The position numbers and the translations under genes are program-made. From contig NZ_JAEMUX010000004.1 of NCBI RefSeq assembly GCF_016598475.1, positions 142,095 to 206,094 of the forward strand: a stretch of DNA of 64,000 nucleotides, in the 5' to 3' direction. The DNA comes from Streptomyces adelaidensis (GTDB taxonomy: Bacteria > Actinomycetota > Actinomycetes > Streptomycetales > Streptomycetaceae). Positions 17,302-25,286 of this stretch are shown one piece after another. The notes under the pieces are model-generated. The model was not told the origin of the DNA, did not search any database, and saw nothing but the letters and a program-made list of their open reading frames with translations. Position 1 is the first letter of the stretch. Every line of letters starts with the position of its first letter.

Positions 17302-17828
17302 CCGCGCTCACCCCGCCCGAAGGGCTCCTCGTACCGCCGGGCCACGGCCGCACCGTCACGACCCCCGCGCACGCCGTGACCTTCAAGGTCACGGGCACCC
17401 ACTCCCGGACGGCCTCCAGCTTCGAGGTGGTCGTCCCGCCGGGCTTCGACGTCGGCGCCCACGTGCACACCCGGAGCGAGGAGCTCTTCTACGTCCTCGA
17501 AGGCGAGCTGGACGTGCTCGCCTTCGAGCCGCGCGTCCGCACCCCCGACAACTGGCAGCACTGGCAGTCCGCTTCGGGCACCCGCACGGTCCGGGCCACC
17601 CCGGGCACGGTCATCGTCGTCCCCCCGGGCTGCCCCCACGCCTTCGCCAACCCCACCGACACCCCGGCGAAGATGTTCTTCCAGTCCTCACCGCCACCGG
17701 ATCACGAACGGTACTTCGAGGAGTTGCTGGAGATCCTGGAGGCGGGGGGTCCGCCGGACGGCGAGGCGATCGAGAGACTGCGCAAGAGGTACGACATCGA
17801 GCAACTCACACCTCTGAAACACCGGTGA
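17298..17828 (+). CDS. Cupin-domain protein of the rppA operon (possible quinone-forming monooxygenase)
   Basis: The product has 176 residues and starts at GTG 17298, overlapping the P450 stop by 4 bases. The cupin metal-site motifs are visible: GAHVHTRSEELFYVLEGEL and PPGCPHAFANPTD, supplying His and Glu ligands. Cupin proteins encoded with rppA in other streptomycetes (the MomA type) oxidise flaviolin-like naphthoquinones. Assigning that activity here is an inference from the operon. A helical tail (RYFEELLEILEAG, then ERLRKRYDIEQL) follows the cupin. Confidence 0.8.
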   Translation: MTALTPPEGLLVPPGHGRTVTTPAHAVTFKVTGTHSRTASSFEVVVPPGFDVGAHVHTRSEELFYVLEGELDVLAFEPRVRTPDNWQHWQSASGTRTVRATPGTVIVVPPGCPHAFANPTDTPAKMFFQSSPPPDHERYFEELLEILEAGGPPDGEAIERLRKRYDIEQLTPLKHR

Positions 17829-17853
17829 AGAGCAGCGGAGTCAGGGGCGCGGG

Positions 17854-17873
17854 GCTGTGTCGATACACACAGC
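17854..17873. terminator. Stem-loop between convergent cupin and acyl-CoA dehydrogenase genes
   Basis: GCTGTGT at 17854-17860 pairs with ACACAGC at 17867-17873 around a 6-nt loop. It follows a copy of the CAGGGGCGCGGGG repeat. It lies 26 bases after the cupin stop and 14 before the end of the opposing gene, so it may terminate both. Confidence 0.5.
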
Positions 17874-17886
17874 ACACCGCACGACG

Positions 17887-19113
17887 CTACCGAATCGGCA
17901 TCCCCGACAAGGTCCGAGCGATCACCAACCGCTGAATCTCACTCGTACCCTCGAAGATCGTGTAGATCGCCGCATCCCGGTGCATCCGCTCCACCGGGTA
18001 CTCACGGGTGTACCCGTTCCCACCCAGTATCTGAATGGCCTGCCCCGTGACCTTCTTCGCCGTCTCGCTCGCGAACAGCTTCGACTGCGACCCCTCGGCC
18101 CCGGTGAACGGCCGCCCGTTGATCGCCATCCAGGACGCCCGCCACACCAGCAGCCGCGCCGCGTCCACGGAGGTCCGCATGTCCGCGAGCTGGAAGGCGA
18201 CGCCCTGGTTGTCGATGATGGGCCGCCCGAACTGCGAACGCGTCATGGCGTAGTCGAGGGCCACCTCGTACGCGGCCCGGGCGGTGCCCACCGCCATGGC
18301 GCCGACAGCAGGACGGGACGCCTCGAACGTGGCCATCGCCGCGTTCTTCACCCTCTCGCCACCGGTCTTCGCCCGCTCGCGGGCCCGCGCCAGGCGCTCG
18401 TCGAGCTTCTCCTTGCCGCCGAGGAGGCAGGAACCGGGGACCCGGACGTCCTCCAGGACGACCTCGGCCGTGTGGGAGGCGCGGATGCCGTGCTTCTTGA
18501 ACTTCTGGCCCTGGGACAGGCCGGGCGTCTTCGGCGGGACGATGAAGGAGGCGTGGCCCTTGGAGCCGAGCTCGGGGTCGACCACCGCGACGACGACGTG
18601 GACGTTGGCGATACCGCCGTTGGTCGCCCAGGTCTTGGTGCCGTTGAGGATCCACTCGTCCTTGGCCTCGTCGTACACGGCGCGGGTGCGCATGGAGGCC
18701 ACGTCTGAACCGGCGTCGGGCTCGGAGGAGCAGAACGCGGCGACCTTGACGTCGTTCGCGTCCCCGTACATCTGGGGGATCCAGGTGCCGATCTGCTCCT
18801 CGGTGCCGTTGGCGAGGACGCCCACGGCGGCGAGGCCGGTGCCGACTATGGAGAGGGCTATGCCCGCGTCGCCCCAGAACAGCTCCTCCATGGCCATGGG
18901 GATGCCGAGGCCCGTGGGGTCGAAGTACTGCTGGGCGTAGAAGTCGAGGGAGTAGATGCCGAGTTTGGCGGCCTCCTGGATGACCGGCCAGGGGGTCTCC
19001 TCGCGCTCGTCCCATTCGGCGGCCGCGGGGCGGATCACATCGGCGGCGAATCCGTGGAGCCAGTCGCGAACCTCTCGCTGTTCCTCGTTGAGTTCCATGG
19101 TGAACTCGGCCAT
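17887..19113 (-). CDS. Acyl-CoA dehydrogenase
   Basis: The product has 408 residues. The start at ATG 19113 is preceded by GGAGG at about 7 bases; an ATG at 19134 lacks a site. Motifs are [19 protein letters not shown] and [15 protein letters not shown] for the beta domain and [23 protein letters not shown], and [31 protein letters not shown] at the C-terminus. These fit a classical homotetrameric FAD enzyme of beta-oxidation. The region of residues about 220-250 is Lys/Arg-rich ([20 protein letters not shown]), an insertion I do not expect in all family members. The divergent TetR gene and two palindromes upstream indicate TetR control. Confidence 0.9.
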   Translation of the reverse strand: MAEFTMELNEEQREVRDWLHGFAADVIRPAAAEWDEREETPWPVIQEAAKLGIYSLDFYAQQYFDPTGLGIPMAMEELFWGDAGIALSIVGTGLAAVGVLANGTEEQIGTWIPQMYGDANDVKVAAFCSSEPDAGSDVASMRTRAVYDEAKDEWILNGTKTWATNGGIANVHVVVAVVDPELGSKGHASFIVPPKTPGLSQGQKFKKHGIRASHTAEVVLEDVRVPGSCLLGGKEKLDERLARARERAKTGGERVKNAAMATFEASRPAVGAMAVGTARAAYEVALDYAMTRSQFGRPIIDNQGVAFQLADMRTSVDAARLLVWRASWMAINGRPFTGAEGSQSKLFASETAKKVTGQAIQILGGNGYTREYPVERMHRDAAIYTIFEGTSEIQRLVIARTLSGMPIR

Positions 19114-19140
19114 GACGCGCCTCCAGCACTGCACTAAGAT

Positions 19141-19178
19141 GTTACCTGCGGTAACTAGGAGTCTGTTACCGGCCGGTA
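19141..19178. promoter_or_regulatory. Two palindromic operators between acyl-CoA dehydrogenase and TetR genes
   Basis: GTTACC-TGC-GGTAAC at 19141-19155 is a perfect inverted repeat, and TACCGGCCGGTA at 19167-19178 is a perfect 12-bp palindrome with the related half-site GTTACCG. They lie 28-65 bases upstream of the acyl-CoA dehydrogenase start. The TetR gene begins at 19296. The arrangement is typical of autoregulated TetR repressors. Confidence 0.7.
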
Positions 19179-19295
19179 GGAAAAGTCAACTCCCGAGCCG
19201 GGCCCGGCAGCCCGTTCGATCCGTTCGATCGGGACGTGGCAATCAGTGCTAGTTTGCGCAGGCGTCACCGAAATCAGTACCTGGGGGAGAGACTC

Positions 19296-19964
19296 ATGGA
19301 CACCACGCAGCGGACCGACCAGGAACGGTCCGCCGACCGTCGTCGGCGCGAGCTGCTGGAGGCCGCGGACAGAGTGGTGCTCCGCGACGGTCCAGGAGCG
19401 TCGATGAACGCCATCGCCGCCGAGGCCGGCATCACCAAGCCGATCCTCTATCGCCACTTCGGCGACAAAGGCGGACTCTACGCCGCTCTCGGCCAGCGCC
19501 ACACCGACGCCCTCCTCGACTCCCTGCGGGCCGCGCTGGACGCCCCGGCCGAGCGCCGCGAACGCGTCGAGGCGACCCTCGACACCTACCTGGCGGCCAT
19601 CGAGGCCCGACCCCAGGTGTACCGCTTCCTCATGCACCCCGCCGAGGGCGCCCACCCCGGGGACCAGCCCGGCGAGCAGCCCGCCGACCAGGGCTTCGAC
19701 GTCGGCAAGCACTCCGCCCCCCTGCTGCGCCGCATGGGCGAGGAACTCGGCAAGGTCATAGAGGAACGCCTCGACCTCGGCCCCGACAGCCAGCGGCTCG
19801 CCCGTGTCTGGGGCCACGGCATCGTGGGCATGATGCACGCGGCAGGAGACTGGTGGCTCGGCGAACGCCCGTGCACGCGGCAGGAGTTGGTCCGCAGCCT
19901 GGCAGACCTCCTGTGGGGCCGCCTGGCAGCGGCCGGCGACAAGGTGGGCAGCCCGGGCTTCTGA
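19296..19964 (+). CDS. TetR-family regulator of the adjacent acyl-CoA dehydrogenase
   Basis: The product has 222 residues. RRRELLEAADRVVLRDGPGASMNAIAAEAGITKPILYRHFGDKGGLYAALG is the TetR DNA-binding domain (split here at about residues 17-67). The C-terminal ligand-binding part is helical with RLARVWGHGIVGMMHAAGDWWLG. The start at ATG 19296 follows GGGGGAG by six bases. Palindromes at 19141-19178 in the shared divergent region are the likely operators, and an acyl-CoA the likely inducer. That ligand is inferred only from the neighbour. It resembles actinobacterial fatty-acid TetR repressors in general design. Confidence 0.88.
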   Translation: MDTTQRTDQERSADRRRRELLEAADRVVLRDGPGASMNAIAAEAGITKPILYRHFGDKGGLYAALGQRHTDALLDSLRAALDAPAERRERVEATLDTYLAAIEARPQVYRFLMHPAEGAHPGDQPGEQPADQGFDVGKHSAPLLRRMGEELGKVIEERLDLGPDSQRLARVWGHGIVGMMHAAGDWWLGERPCTRQELVRSLADLLWGRLAAAGDKVGSPGF

Positions 19965-20003
19965 GGGCGCCTGGCAGCCGTACGTGGGCGGGGCGGGGCC
20001 CCT

Positions 20004-20041
20004 TGAGGGGCGCGGGGAACCGCGCGAGCGACCACAGACAA
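20004..20041. repeat. Streptomyces intergenic repeat (GAGGGGCGCGGGGAACCGCGCGAGCGACCAC)
   Basis: A further copy of the GGGGCGCGGGGAA-type repeat lies between the convergent TetR and peptide deformylase genes. With the preceding GGGGCCCCTT it can form a short GCCCCT/AGGGGC hairpin. Confidence 0.6.
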
Positions 20042-20063
20042 CCCGCGCCCGCCCACCCGCGGC

Positions 20064-20615
20064 TCATCCCGAGCGACGAGGCGCCCACGAAGCCCGCGCG
20101 GCCTTCCGCAGAACCCTGCTCCGACGCCACCCCGAAAGCCGGTCCACATACACGCCGCCCTCGAGGTGATCACACTCATGCTGAAGGCACCGCGCGAAGA
20201 ACCCCGTCCCCCGCACCCGCAGCCGGTCTCCGTCCACCGTGAACCCCTCGACCACGGCCTCGTCGTACCGCTCCGTCCCCGCCTCGAGGCCGGGCAGCGA
20301 CAGACATCCCTCGGGGCCGCGCAGTACGATCCCCTCCGCCGAGACGAGCCGCGGGTTCACCACATGGCCGAGATGCCGCACATCGTCGTCGTCCGGGCAG
20401 TCGTATACGAAGACCCGCAGCGCCCGGCCGACCTGGTTCGCGGCGAGACCCACACCCCGCGCGTCGTACATCGTCGCGAACATGTCCTCCACAAGCCGCA
20501 CCAGTTCGGGCCCGAACTCCGTCACGTCCTCACAAGGGGCGTGCAATACGGGGTCCCCGAGCAGTGTCATGGGGAGAACGCGCCCTCGGGCGCCCGGAAC
20601 AGAGCCGCTTCGCAT
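20064..20615 (-). CDS. def: Peptide deformylase
   Basis: The product has 183 residues with ATG 20615; ATG 20660 would add 15 residues and neither has a clear ribosome site. All three metalloprotease motifs are present: GVGLAANQVG (residues 54-63), EGCLSLPG (Cys104) and QHECDHLEG (His146, Glu147, His150). Cys104 and the two His bind the catalytic metal. The enzyme removes the formyl group from nascent proteins. Streptomycetes carry several copies, and this one has the YDCPDDDDVRHLGHV insert of an actinobacterial subgroup. The C-terminal tail is basic (WRRSRVLRKAARASWAPRR). The divergent MurT gene starts 153 bases away. Confidence 0.9.
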   Translation of the reverse strand: MRSGSVPGARGRVLPMTLLGDPVLHAPCEDVTEFGPELVRLVEDMFATMYDARGVGLAANQVGRALRVFVYDCPDDDDVRHLGHVVNPRLVSAEGIVLRGPEGCLSLPGLEAGTERYDEAVVEGFTVDGDRLRVRGTGFFARCLQHECDHLEGGVYVDRLSGWRRSRVLRKAARASWAPRRSG

Positions 20616-20767
20616 GGCCGCAAGAGTACGTTCAGACCCGATATCGCCGGTCCGGGGCATGTAACGCCCCGGTCGAGATTCGGGCGCGTGAGTGGATCTC
20701 GATAGTCTTCGGTCCACACGTTGCCGGGACTGGGCGCGGCGCTGTACGCAAGGAGGATCGAGAACTG

Positions 20768-22006
20768 ATGGCAGGGAACTCGGACCCGCTGACGCCGCGG
20801 GCCAAGCTGGCCGTGACGGCGGGCAAGGCGGTCGCGGCGGCATCGCGTGCCGCGGGACGCGGTAGCGGATCGGTGATCGGCGGCCGGGTGGCACTCAAAC
20901 TCGACCCCGATCTCCTCGCCAGGCTCGCGCAGAGCCTGGACGTCATCCTGGTCTCCGCCACCAATGGAAAGACCACCACGACCCGTCTGATCGCGGAGGC
21001 GCTGCGCGCCGCGGGGCCGGTCGTGTCGAACGCGCTCGGGGCCAACATGCCCGCGGGCATCACCTCGGCGCTGGCGGGGAACTCGGACTCCAAGTTCGCG
21101 GTCATCGAGGTCGACGAGAAGTACCTCGCCGGTGTCGCGCGGGACACCGACCCCAAGTGCATCGCGCTGCTCAACCTCTCCCGCGACCAGCTCGACCGCG
21201 CCGCCGAGACCCGCATGATGGCGGAGGCCTGGCGGGAGGGCCTGGCCGGCACGAAGTCCGTGGTGGTGGCGAACTGCGACGACCCGCTGATCGTGTGGGC
21301 CGCGTCGTCCTCCCCGAATGTGATCTGGGTCGCGGTCGGCCAGATGTGGAAGGACGACGCCTGGTCGTGCCCGTCCTGCGGCGGTGTGATGCAGCGCCCC
21401 GGCGACGACTGGTTCTGCGGCGAGTGCGGTTTCCGCCGCCCCACGCCGAGCTGGGCGCTCTCGGGCGACCACGTCCTCGACCCGCACGGCTCGGCCTGGC
21501 CGATCCACCTCCAGCTGCCGGGCCGCGCCAACAAGGCCAACGCGGCCTCGTCGGCCGCCGTCGCCGCCGTCTTCGGGGTGCCGCCGCAGGTCGCCCTGGA
21601 ACGCATGTACCAGGTGCAGGCGGTGGCCGGACGGTACGACGTCGTCCAGTTCATGCAGCGTGATCTGCGGCTGCTGCTCGCCAAGAACCCGGCGGGCTGG
21701 CTGGAGACGTTCTCGCTGATCGACCCGCCGCCGTCGCCGGTGATCCTGTCCGTGAACGCGCGCGGCGCCGACGGCACCGACACCTCCTGGCTGTGGGACG
21801 TCGACTACACCCGGCTGACCGGCCACCCGGTCTTCGTGCTCGGCGACCGCAAGCTCGACCTCGCGGTGCGGCTGGAGGTCGCGGGCCAGCACTTCCAGGT
21901 CTGCGACACCCTCGACCAGGCGGTGCAGATGTGTCCGCCGGGGCGGATCGAGGTCATCGCGAACTACACCGCGTTCCAGGACCTGCGCCGCCGCGTGGGC
22001 AACTGA
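20768..22006 (+). CDS. murT: Lipid II isoglutaminyl synthase, MurT-like ligase subunit
   Basis: The product has 412 residues. VSATNGKTTTTRLIAEALR at about 63-81 is the Mur-ligase ATP-binding loop. A zinc ribbon is formed by Cys201, Cys204, Cys217 and Cys220 (CPSCGG and CGECG), the known insertion in MurT proteins. The C-terminal DUF1727 part includes GRYDVVQFMQRDLRLLLAKNP. With GatD it amidates the D-glutamate alpha-carboxyl of lipid II, using glutamine and ATP at the cytoplasmic membrane face. The start follows AAGGAGG. GatD is encoded 38 bases downstream in the same operon. Confidence 0.94.
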   Translation: MAGNSDPLTPRAKLAVTAGKAVAAASRAAGRGSGSVIGGRVALKLDPDLLARLAQSLDVILVSATNGKTTTTRLIAEALRAAGPVVSNALGANMPAGITSALAGNSDSKFAVIEVDEKYLAGVARDTDPKCIALLNLSRDQLDRAAETRMMAEAWREGLAGTKSVVVANCDDPLIVWAASSSPNVIWVAVGQMWKDDAWSCPSCGGVMQRPGDDWFCGECGFRRPTPSWALSGDHVLDPHGSAWPIHLQLPGRANKANAASSAAVAAVFGVPPQVALERMYQVQAVAGRYDVVQFMQRDLRLLLAKNPAGWLETFSLIDPPPSPVILSVNARGADGTDTSWLWDVDYTRLTGHPVFVLGDRKLDLAVRLEVAGQHFQVCDTLDQAVQMCPPGRIEVIANYTAFQDLRRRVGN

Positions 22007-22044
22007 GCACCCGTCCACGAACGACTCTGAGGGGCACTGACTTC

Positions 22045-22776
22045 ATGAGTGACAACAGCCTGCGGATCGTCTGGGTCTACCCGGACCTGCTCAGCACCTA
22101 CGGCGACCAGGGCAACGTCCTCGTCGTGGAGCGGCGGGCGCGGCAGCGCGGCCTGGACGTGGCTCGGCTGGACGTGCGCAGCGACCAGCCGATCCCGACC
22201 TCCGGCGACATCTATCTGATCGGCGGCGGCGAGGACCGTCCGCAGCGGCTCGCGGCCGAGCGGCTGCGCCGCGACCGGCATCTGTACCGGGCGGTGGAGA
22301 ACGGCGCGATCGTCTTCGCGGTGTGCGCCGGCTACCAGATCCTCGGCCACGAGTTCGTCAACGACCTCGGGCAGCGCGAGCCGGGCCTCGGTCTGCTCGA
22401 CGTGACCAGCACGCGTGGCGAGGGCGAGCGGTGCGTCGGTGACGTCCTCGGGGACATCGACCCGCGCCTCGGTCTGCCGCAGCTGACCGGGTTCGAGAAC
22501 CACCAGGGCGTCACCCACCTCGGCCCCACCGCCCGCCCGTTCGCGAACGTGCGGCTCGGCAAGGGCAACGGCACGGGTGACGGCACGGAGGGTGCGTACA
22601 ACGACACCGTGTTCGGCACCTACATGCACGGTCCGGTGCTGGCGCGGAACCCGCAGATCGCCGACCTGCTGCTGAAGCTGGCGCTCGATGTGAACGCGCT
22701 GCCGCCGAGCGACGACCGCTGGTTCGACGCGCTGCGGAGCGAGCGCATCGCGACGGCCCAGCAGCAGCCCGCGTAA
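22045..22776 (+). CDS. gatD: Lipid II isoglutaminyl synthase, GatD glutamine amidotransferase subunit
   Basis: The product has 243 residues, a class I (triad) glutamine amidotransferase related to CobQ/CobB. The nucleophile is Cys94 in FAVCAGYQILG, the same position as in the Staphylococcus aureus GatD, and the His is His195 in GTYMHGPVLARNP. It releases ammonia from glutamine for MurT. The N-terminal strand RIVWVYPDLLSTYGDQGNV is characteristic of the family. The gene follows murT and both proteins act as a heterodimer. Confidence 0.94.
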   Translation: MSDNSLRIVWVYPDLLSTYGDQGNVLVVERRARQRGLDVARLDVRSDQPIPTSGDIYLIGGGEDRPQRLAAERLRRDRHLYRAVENGAIVFAVCAGYQILGHEFVNDLGQREPGLGLLDVTSTRGEGERCVGDVLGDIDPRLGLPQLTGFENHQGVTHLGPTARPFANVRLGKGNGTGDGTEGAYNDTVFGTYMHGPVLARNPQIADLLLKLALDVNALPPSDDRWFDALRSERIATAQQQPA

Positions 22777-22985
22777 CGCGTCCGGCAGGAAGCCGAGGAG
22801 CCTGAGAAACGGTTCCTCAGTGCCCGTACGAAAGCCCGTCTGACCTGGTCTCCGCTCACCTGTGCGGGGCCGTCCAGCAGGCGGACGCCCGCTACGGCCC
22901 CGCCCCCTGCCGCCGGTAGGGTGGCGGGCATTCCCGCCGGACAACGTGGTCCGGATCCGGCCCACGTCGATAAGGTGATCGGGCT

Positions 22986-24011
22986 ATGCGCATTGGTGTC
23001 CTCACGTCCGGCGGCGACTGTCCCGGGCTGAACGCCGTCATCCGGTCCGTCGTGCACCGCGCCGTCGTCGACCACGGCGACGAGGTCATCGGGTTCCGGG
23101 ACGGCTGGAAAGGCCTCCTGGACTGCGACTACCTCAAGCTCGACCTCGACGCGGTGGCCGGCATCCTGGCTCGCGGCGGCACGATCCTCGGCTCCTCCCG
23201 GGTCCAGCCCTCCCATCTGCGGGACGGTGTGGAGCGGGCGAAGGGCCATGTCGAGGAGCTCGGCCTCGACGCGATCATCCCCATCGGCGGTGAGGGCACC
23301 CTCAAGGCGGCCCGGCTGATGTCGGACAACGGCCTGCCGATCGTGGGTGTGCCGAAGACCATCGACAACGACATCGCGGTCACCGACGTCACCTTCGGCT
23401 TCGACACGGCCGTGGGCGTCGCCACCGAGGCCCTGGACCGGCTGAAGACCACCGCCGAGTCCCACCAGCGCGTCCTGGTCGTGGAGGTCATGGGCCGCCA
23501 CACCGGCTGGATCGCGCTCCACTCCGGCATGGCGGCCGGCGCGCACGCCATCGTCGTACCGGAACGGCCCTTCGACATCGAGGAGTTGGCCGCGCGGGTC
23601 GGCGAACGCTTCGAGGCGGGCAAGCGGTTCGCGATCGTCGTGGCGGCGGAGGGGGCCAAGCCGAAGACCGGGTCCATGGAGTTCGACGAGGGCGCCAAGG
23701 ACATCTACGGGCACGAGCGGTTCGCCGGCATCGCCCGGCAGCTCTCCGTCGAGCTGGAGGCGCGCCTCGGGAAGGAGGCGCGGCCGGTGATCCTGGGGCA
23801 TGTACAGCGGGGCGGGACGCCCACGGCGTACGACCGGGTGCTGGCCACGCGGTTCGGGTGGCATGCGGTGGAGGCCGTGCACCGGGGGGAGTTCGGGCGG
23901 ATGACGGCGCTTCGGGGGACGGACATCGTGATGGTGCCGCTCGCCGAGGCGGTCGAGACGTTGAAGACGGTTCCGCAGGAGCGGTACGCCGAGGCCGAGT
24001 GCGTGCTCTGA
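22986..24011 (+). CDS. pfkA: 6-phosphofructokinase
   Basis: The product has 341 residues. GVLTSGGDCPGLNAVIR at residues 4-20 and GGEGTLKAARL at 101-111 form the nucleotide and sugar-phosphate sites. Gly104 indicates ATP rather than pyrophosphate as donor, while PKTIDNDI (residues 123-130) has Lys124, typical of the actinobacterial group. VMGRHTGWIALHSGMAAGA and GHVQRGGTPTAYDR complete the substrate site. It phosphorylates fructose 6-phosphate in glycolysis in the cytoplasm. It starts 209 bases after gatD and is probably transcribed on its own. Streptomyces have several pfkA paralogues. Confidence 0.95.
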   Translation: MRIGVLTSGGDCPGLNAVIRSVVHRAVVDHGDEVIGFRDGWKGLLDCDYLKLDLDAVAGILARGGTILGSSRVQPSHLRDGVERAKGHVEELGLDAIIPIGGEGTLKAARLMSDNGLPIVGVPKTIDNDIAVTDVTFGFDTAVGVATEALDRLKTTAESHQRVLVVEVMGRHTGWIALHSGMAAGAHAIVVPERPFDIEELAARVGERFEAGKRFAIVVAAEGAKPKTGSMEFDEGAKDIYGHERFAGIARQLSVELEARLGKEARPVILGHVQRGGTPTAYDRVLATRFGWHAVEAVHRGEFGRMTALRGTDIVMVPLAEAVETLKTVPQERYAEAECVL

Positions 24012-24052
24012 GTCTCGCCGTGGGTCTGCGGGAACGTCGCAGACCGCGGGTG

Positions 24053-24089
24053 GGTCGTGGCTGGTCGCGCAGTTCCCCGCGCCCCTGGG
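24053..24089. repeat. Streptomyces intergenic repeat (TCGCGCAGTTCCCCGCGCCCCT)
   Basis: An inverted-orientation copy of the GGGGCGCGGGGAACTGCGCGA repeat lies 42 bases after the phosphofructokinase stop. The second arm is missing, so it is a solo half of the element seen complete at 46253-46344. Confidence 0.6.
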
Positions 24090-24184
24090 CAGGTCGCACC
24101 GCCCCCGAGCGCAAACGTGACCGGGGGCGGTTCTAGTCTGGGGCGGACAGACAGCGCAACCCCCCACGAATCAGGAGCCGGCGG

Positions 24185-25129
24185 ATGGAGCACAGCGGGC
24201 ACGGTATGGGGCTTTCGCCCTTCACCCTCGGGCGGGGACTCGCGTGGTCGGCGGACCCGTTCTTCCTGGTCGCGTGTCTGCTGGGGCTGGGGCTGTACGG
24301 CTGGGGGGTCGTGCGGCTGGTCCGGCGCGGGGACAAGTGGCCGGTGGGCCGGACGGTCGCGTTCGTCGTAGGTGTGCTGCTCGTGATGCTGATGATGTGC
24401 ACCGGGCTGAACGACTACGGGATGGTCATGTTCAGCGTGCACATGGTGCAGCACATGGTGATCAGCATGCTGGCGCCGATCGTGCTGCTGCTCGGTGCGC
24501 CGATGACGCTGGCGCTGCGGGCACTGCCGGTGGCGGGCCAGGGGCGGAAGGGGCCGCGTGAGCTGCTGCTGATGTTTCTGCACAGCTGGTACATGAAGAT
24601 CGTCACGCACCCGGCGTTCACGATCCCCATGTTCATCGCGAGCCTGTACGGGCTGTACTTCACCCCGATCTTCGACTCCCTGATGGGGTCGACACCGGGA
24701 CACATCCTGATGATGGTGCACTTCCTCCTGGTCGGTCTGTTCTTCTTCTGGCCGATCATGGGCATCGATCCGGGACCGCACCGGCCGGGGTATCTGATGC
24801 GGATGCTGGAGCTGTTCATGGGCATGCCGTTCCACGCGTTCTTCGGCATCGCGCTGATGATGGCGTCCGCGCCGATGGTCAAGACGTACGAGAACCCGCC
24901 CGCCTCCCTGGGCATCGACGCGCTCGCCGACCAGAACGCGGCCGGCGGCATCGCCTGGGCGTTCAGCGAGATCCCGTCCGTGCTCGTGCTGCTCGCGCTG
25001 CTCTTCCAGTGGTACGGCTCCGAGCAGCGGCAGGCCAAGCGCGAGGACCGCGCGGCCGACCGGAACGGCGACAAGGAGCTGGAGGCGTACAACGCCTATC
25101 TGGCCTCATTGAACGCACGTAGTCGCTGA
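24185..25129 (+). CDS. CtaG-type cytochrome c oxidase assembly membrane protein
   Basis: The product has 314 residues with about seven predicted membrane helices. The Caa3_CtaG domain is supported by MVQHMVISMLAPIVLLLGAP, MMVHFLLVGLFFFWPIMGIDP and ELFMGMPFHAFFGIALMMA, with His residues in helices that could bind copper. Proteins of this type help deliver copper to cytochrome oxidase in actinobacteria. The C-terminus is a charged cytoplasmic tail (QRQAKREDRAADRNGDKELEAYNAYLAS). No other oxidase gene is nearby, so the partner complex is encoded elsewhere. Confidence 0.88.
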   Translation: MEHSGHGMGLSPFTLGRGLAWSADPFFLVACLLGLGLYGWGVVRLVRRGDKWPVGRTVAFVVGVLLVMLMMCTGLNDYGMVMFSVHMVQHMVISMLAPIVLLLGAPMTLALRALPVAGQGRKGPRELLLMFLHSWYMKIVTHPAFTIPMFIASLYGLYFTPIFDSLMGSTPGHILMMVHFLLVGLFFFWPIMGIDPGPHRPGYLMRMLELFMGMPFHAFFGIALMMASAPMVKTYENPPASLGIDALADQNAAGGIAWAFSEIPSVLVLLALLFQWYGSEQRQAKREDRAADRNGDKELEAYNAYLASLNARSR

Positions 25130-25286
25130 GTCACTTTTCTTTTTCGTGCCCCAATTCTTTTGTTTGGCCCCACGGCCCTTCTTTTGTTTTTTCCTCGACC
25201 GAAAGGCTTTGCCCTTCAGTAGCATGATGCGTGAGCCCCGCTTCCGTACTGCGGGGTGACGGGGGAAACCGCCGGGGGGAGCGGTC
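25130..25286. other. T-rich, low-GC intergenic stretch
   Basis: The plus strand has runs such as CACTTTTCTTTTTCG and CTTCTTTTGTTTTTTCC, a marked drop in GC compared with everything around it. No stable hairpin was found. It separates ctaG from the PASTA lipoprotein gene and should contain the promoter of the latter. A Lys-rich minus-strand frame crosses it but lacks Streptomyces codon bias, so I do not call a gene. Confidence 0.5.
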
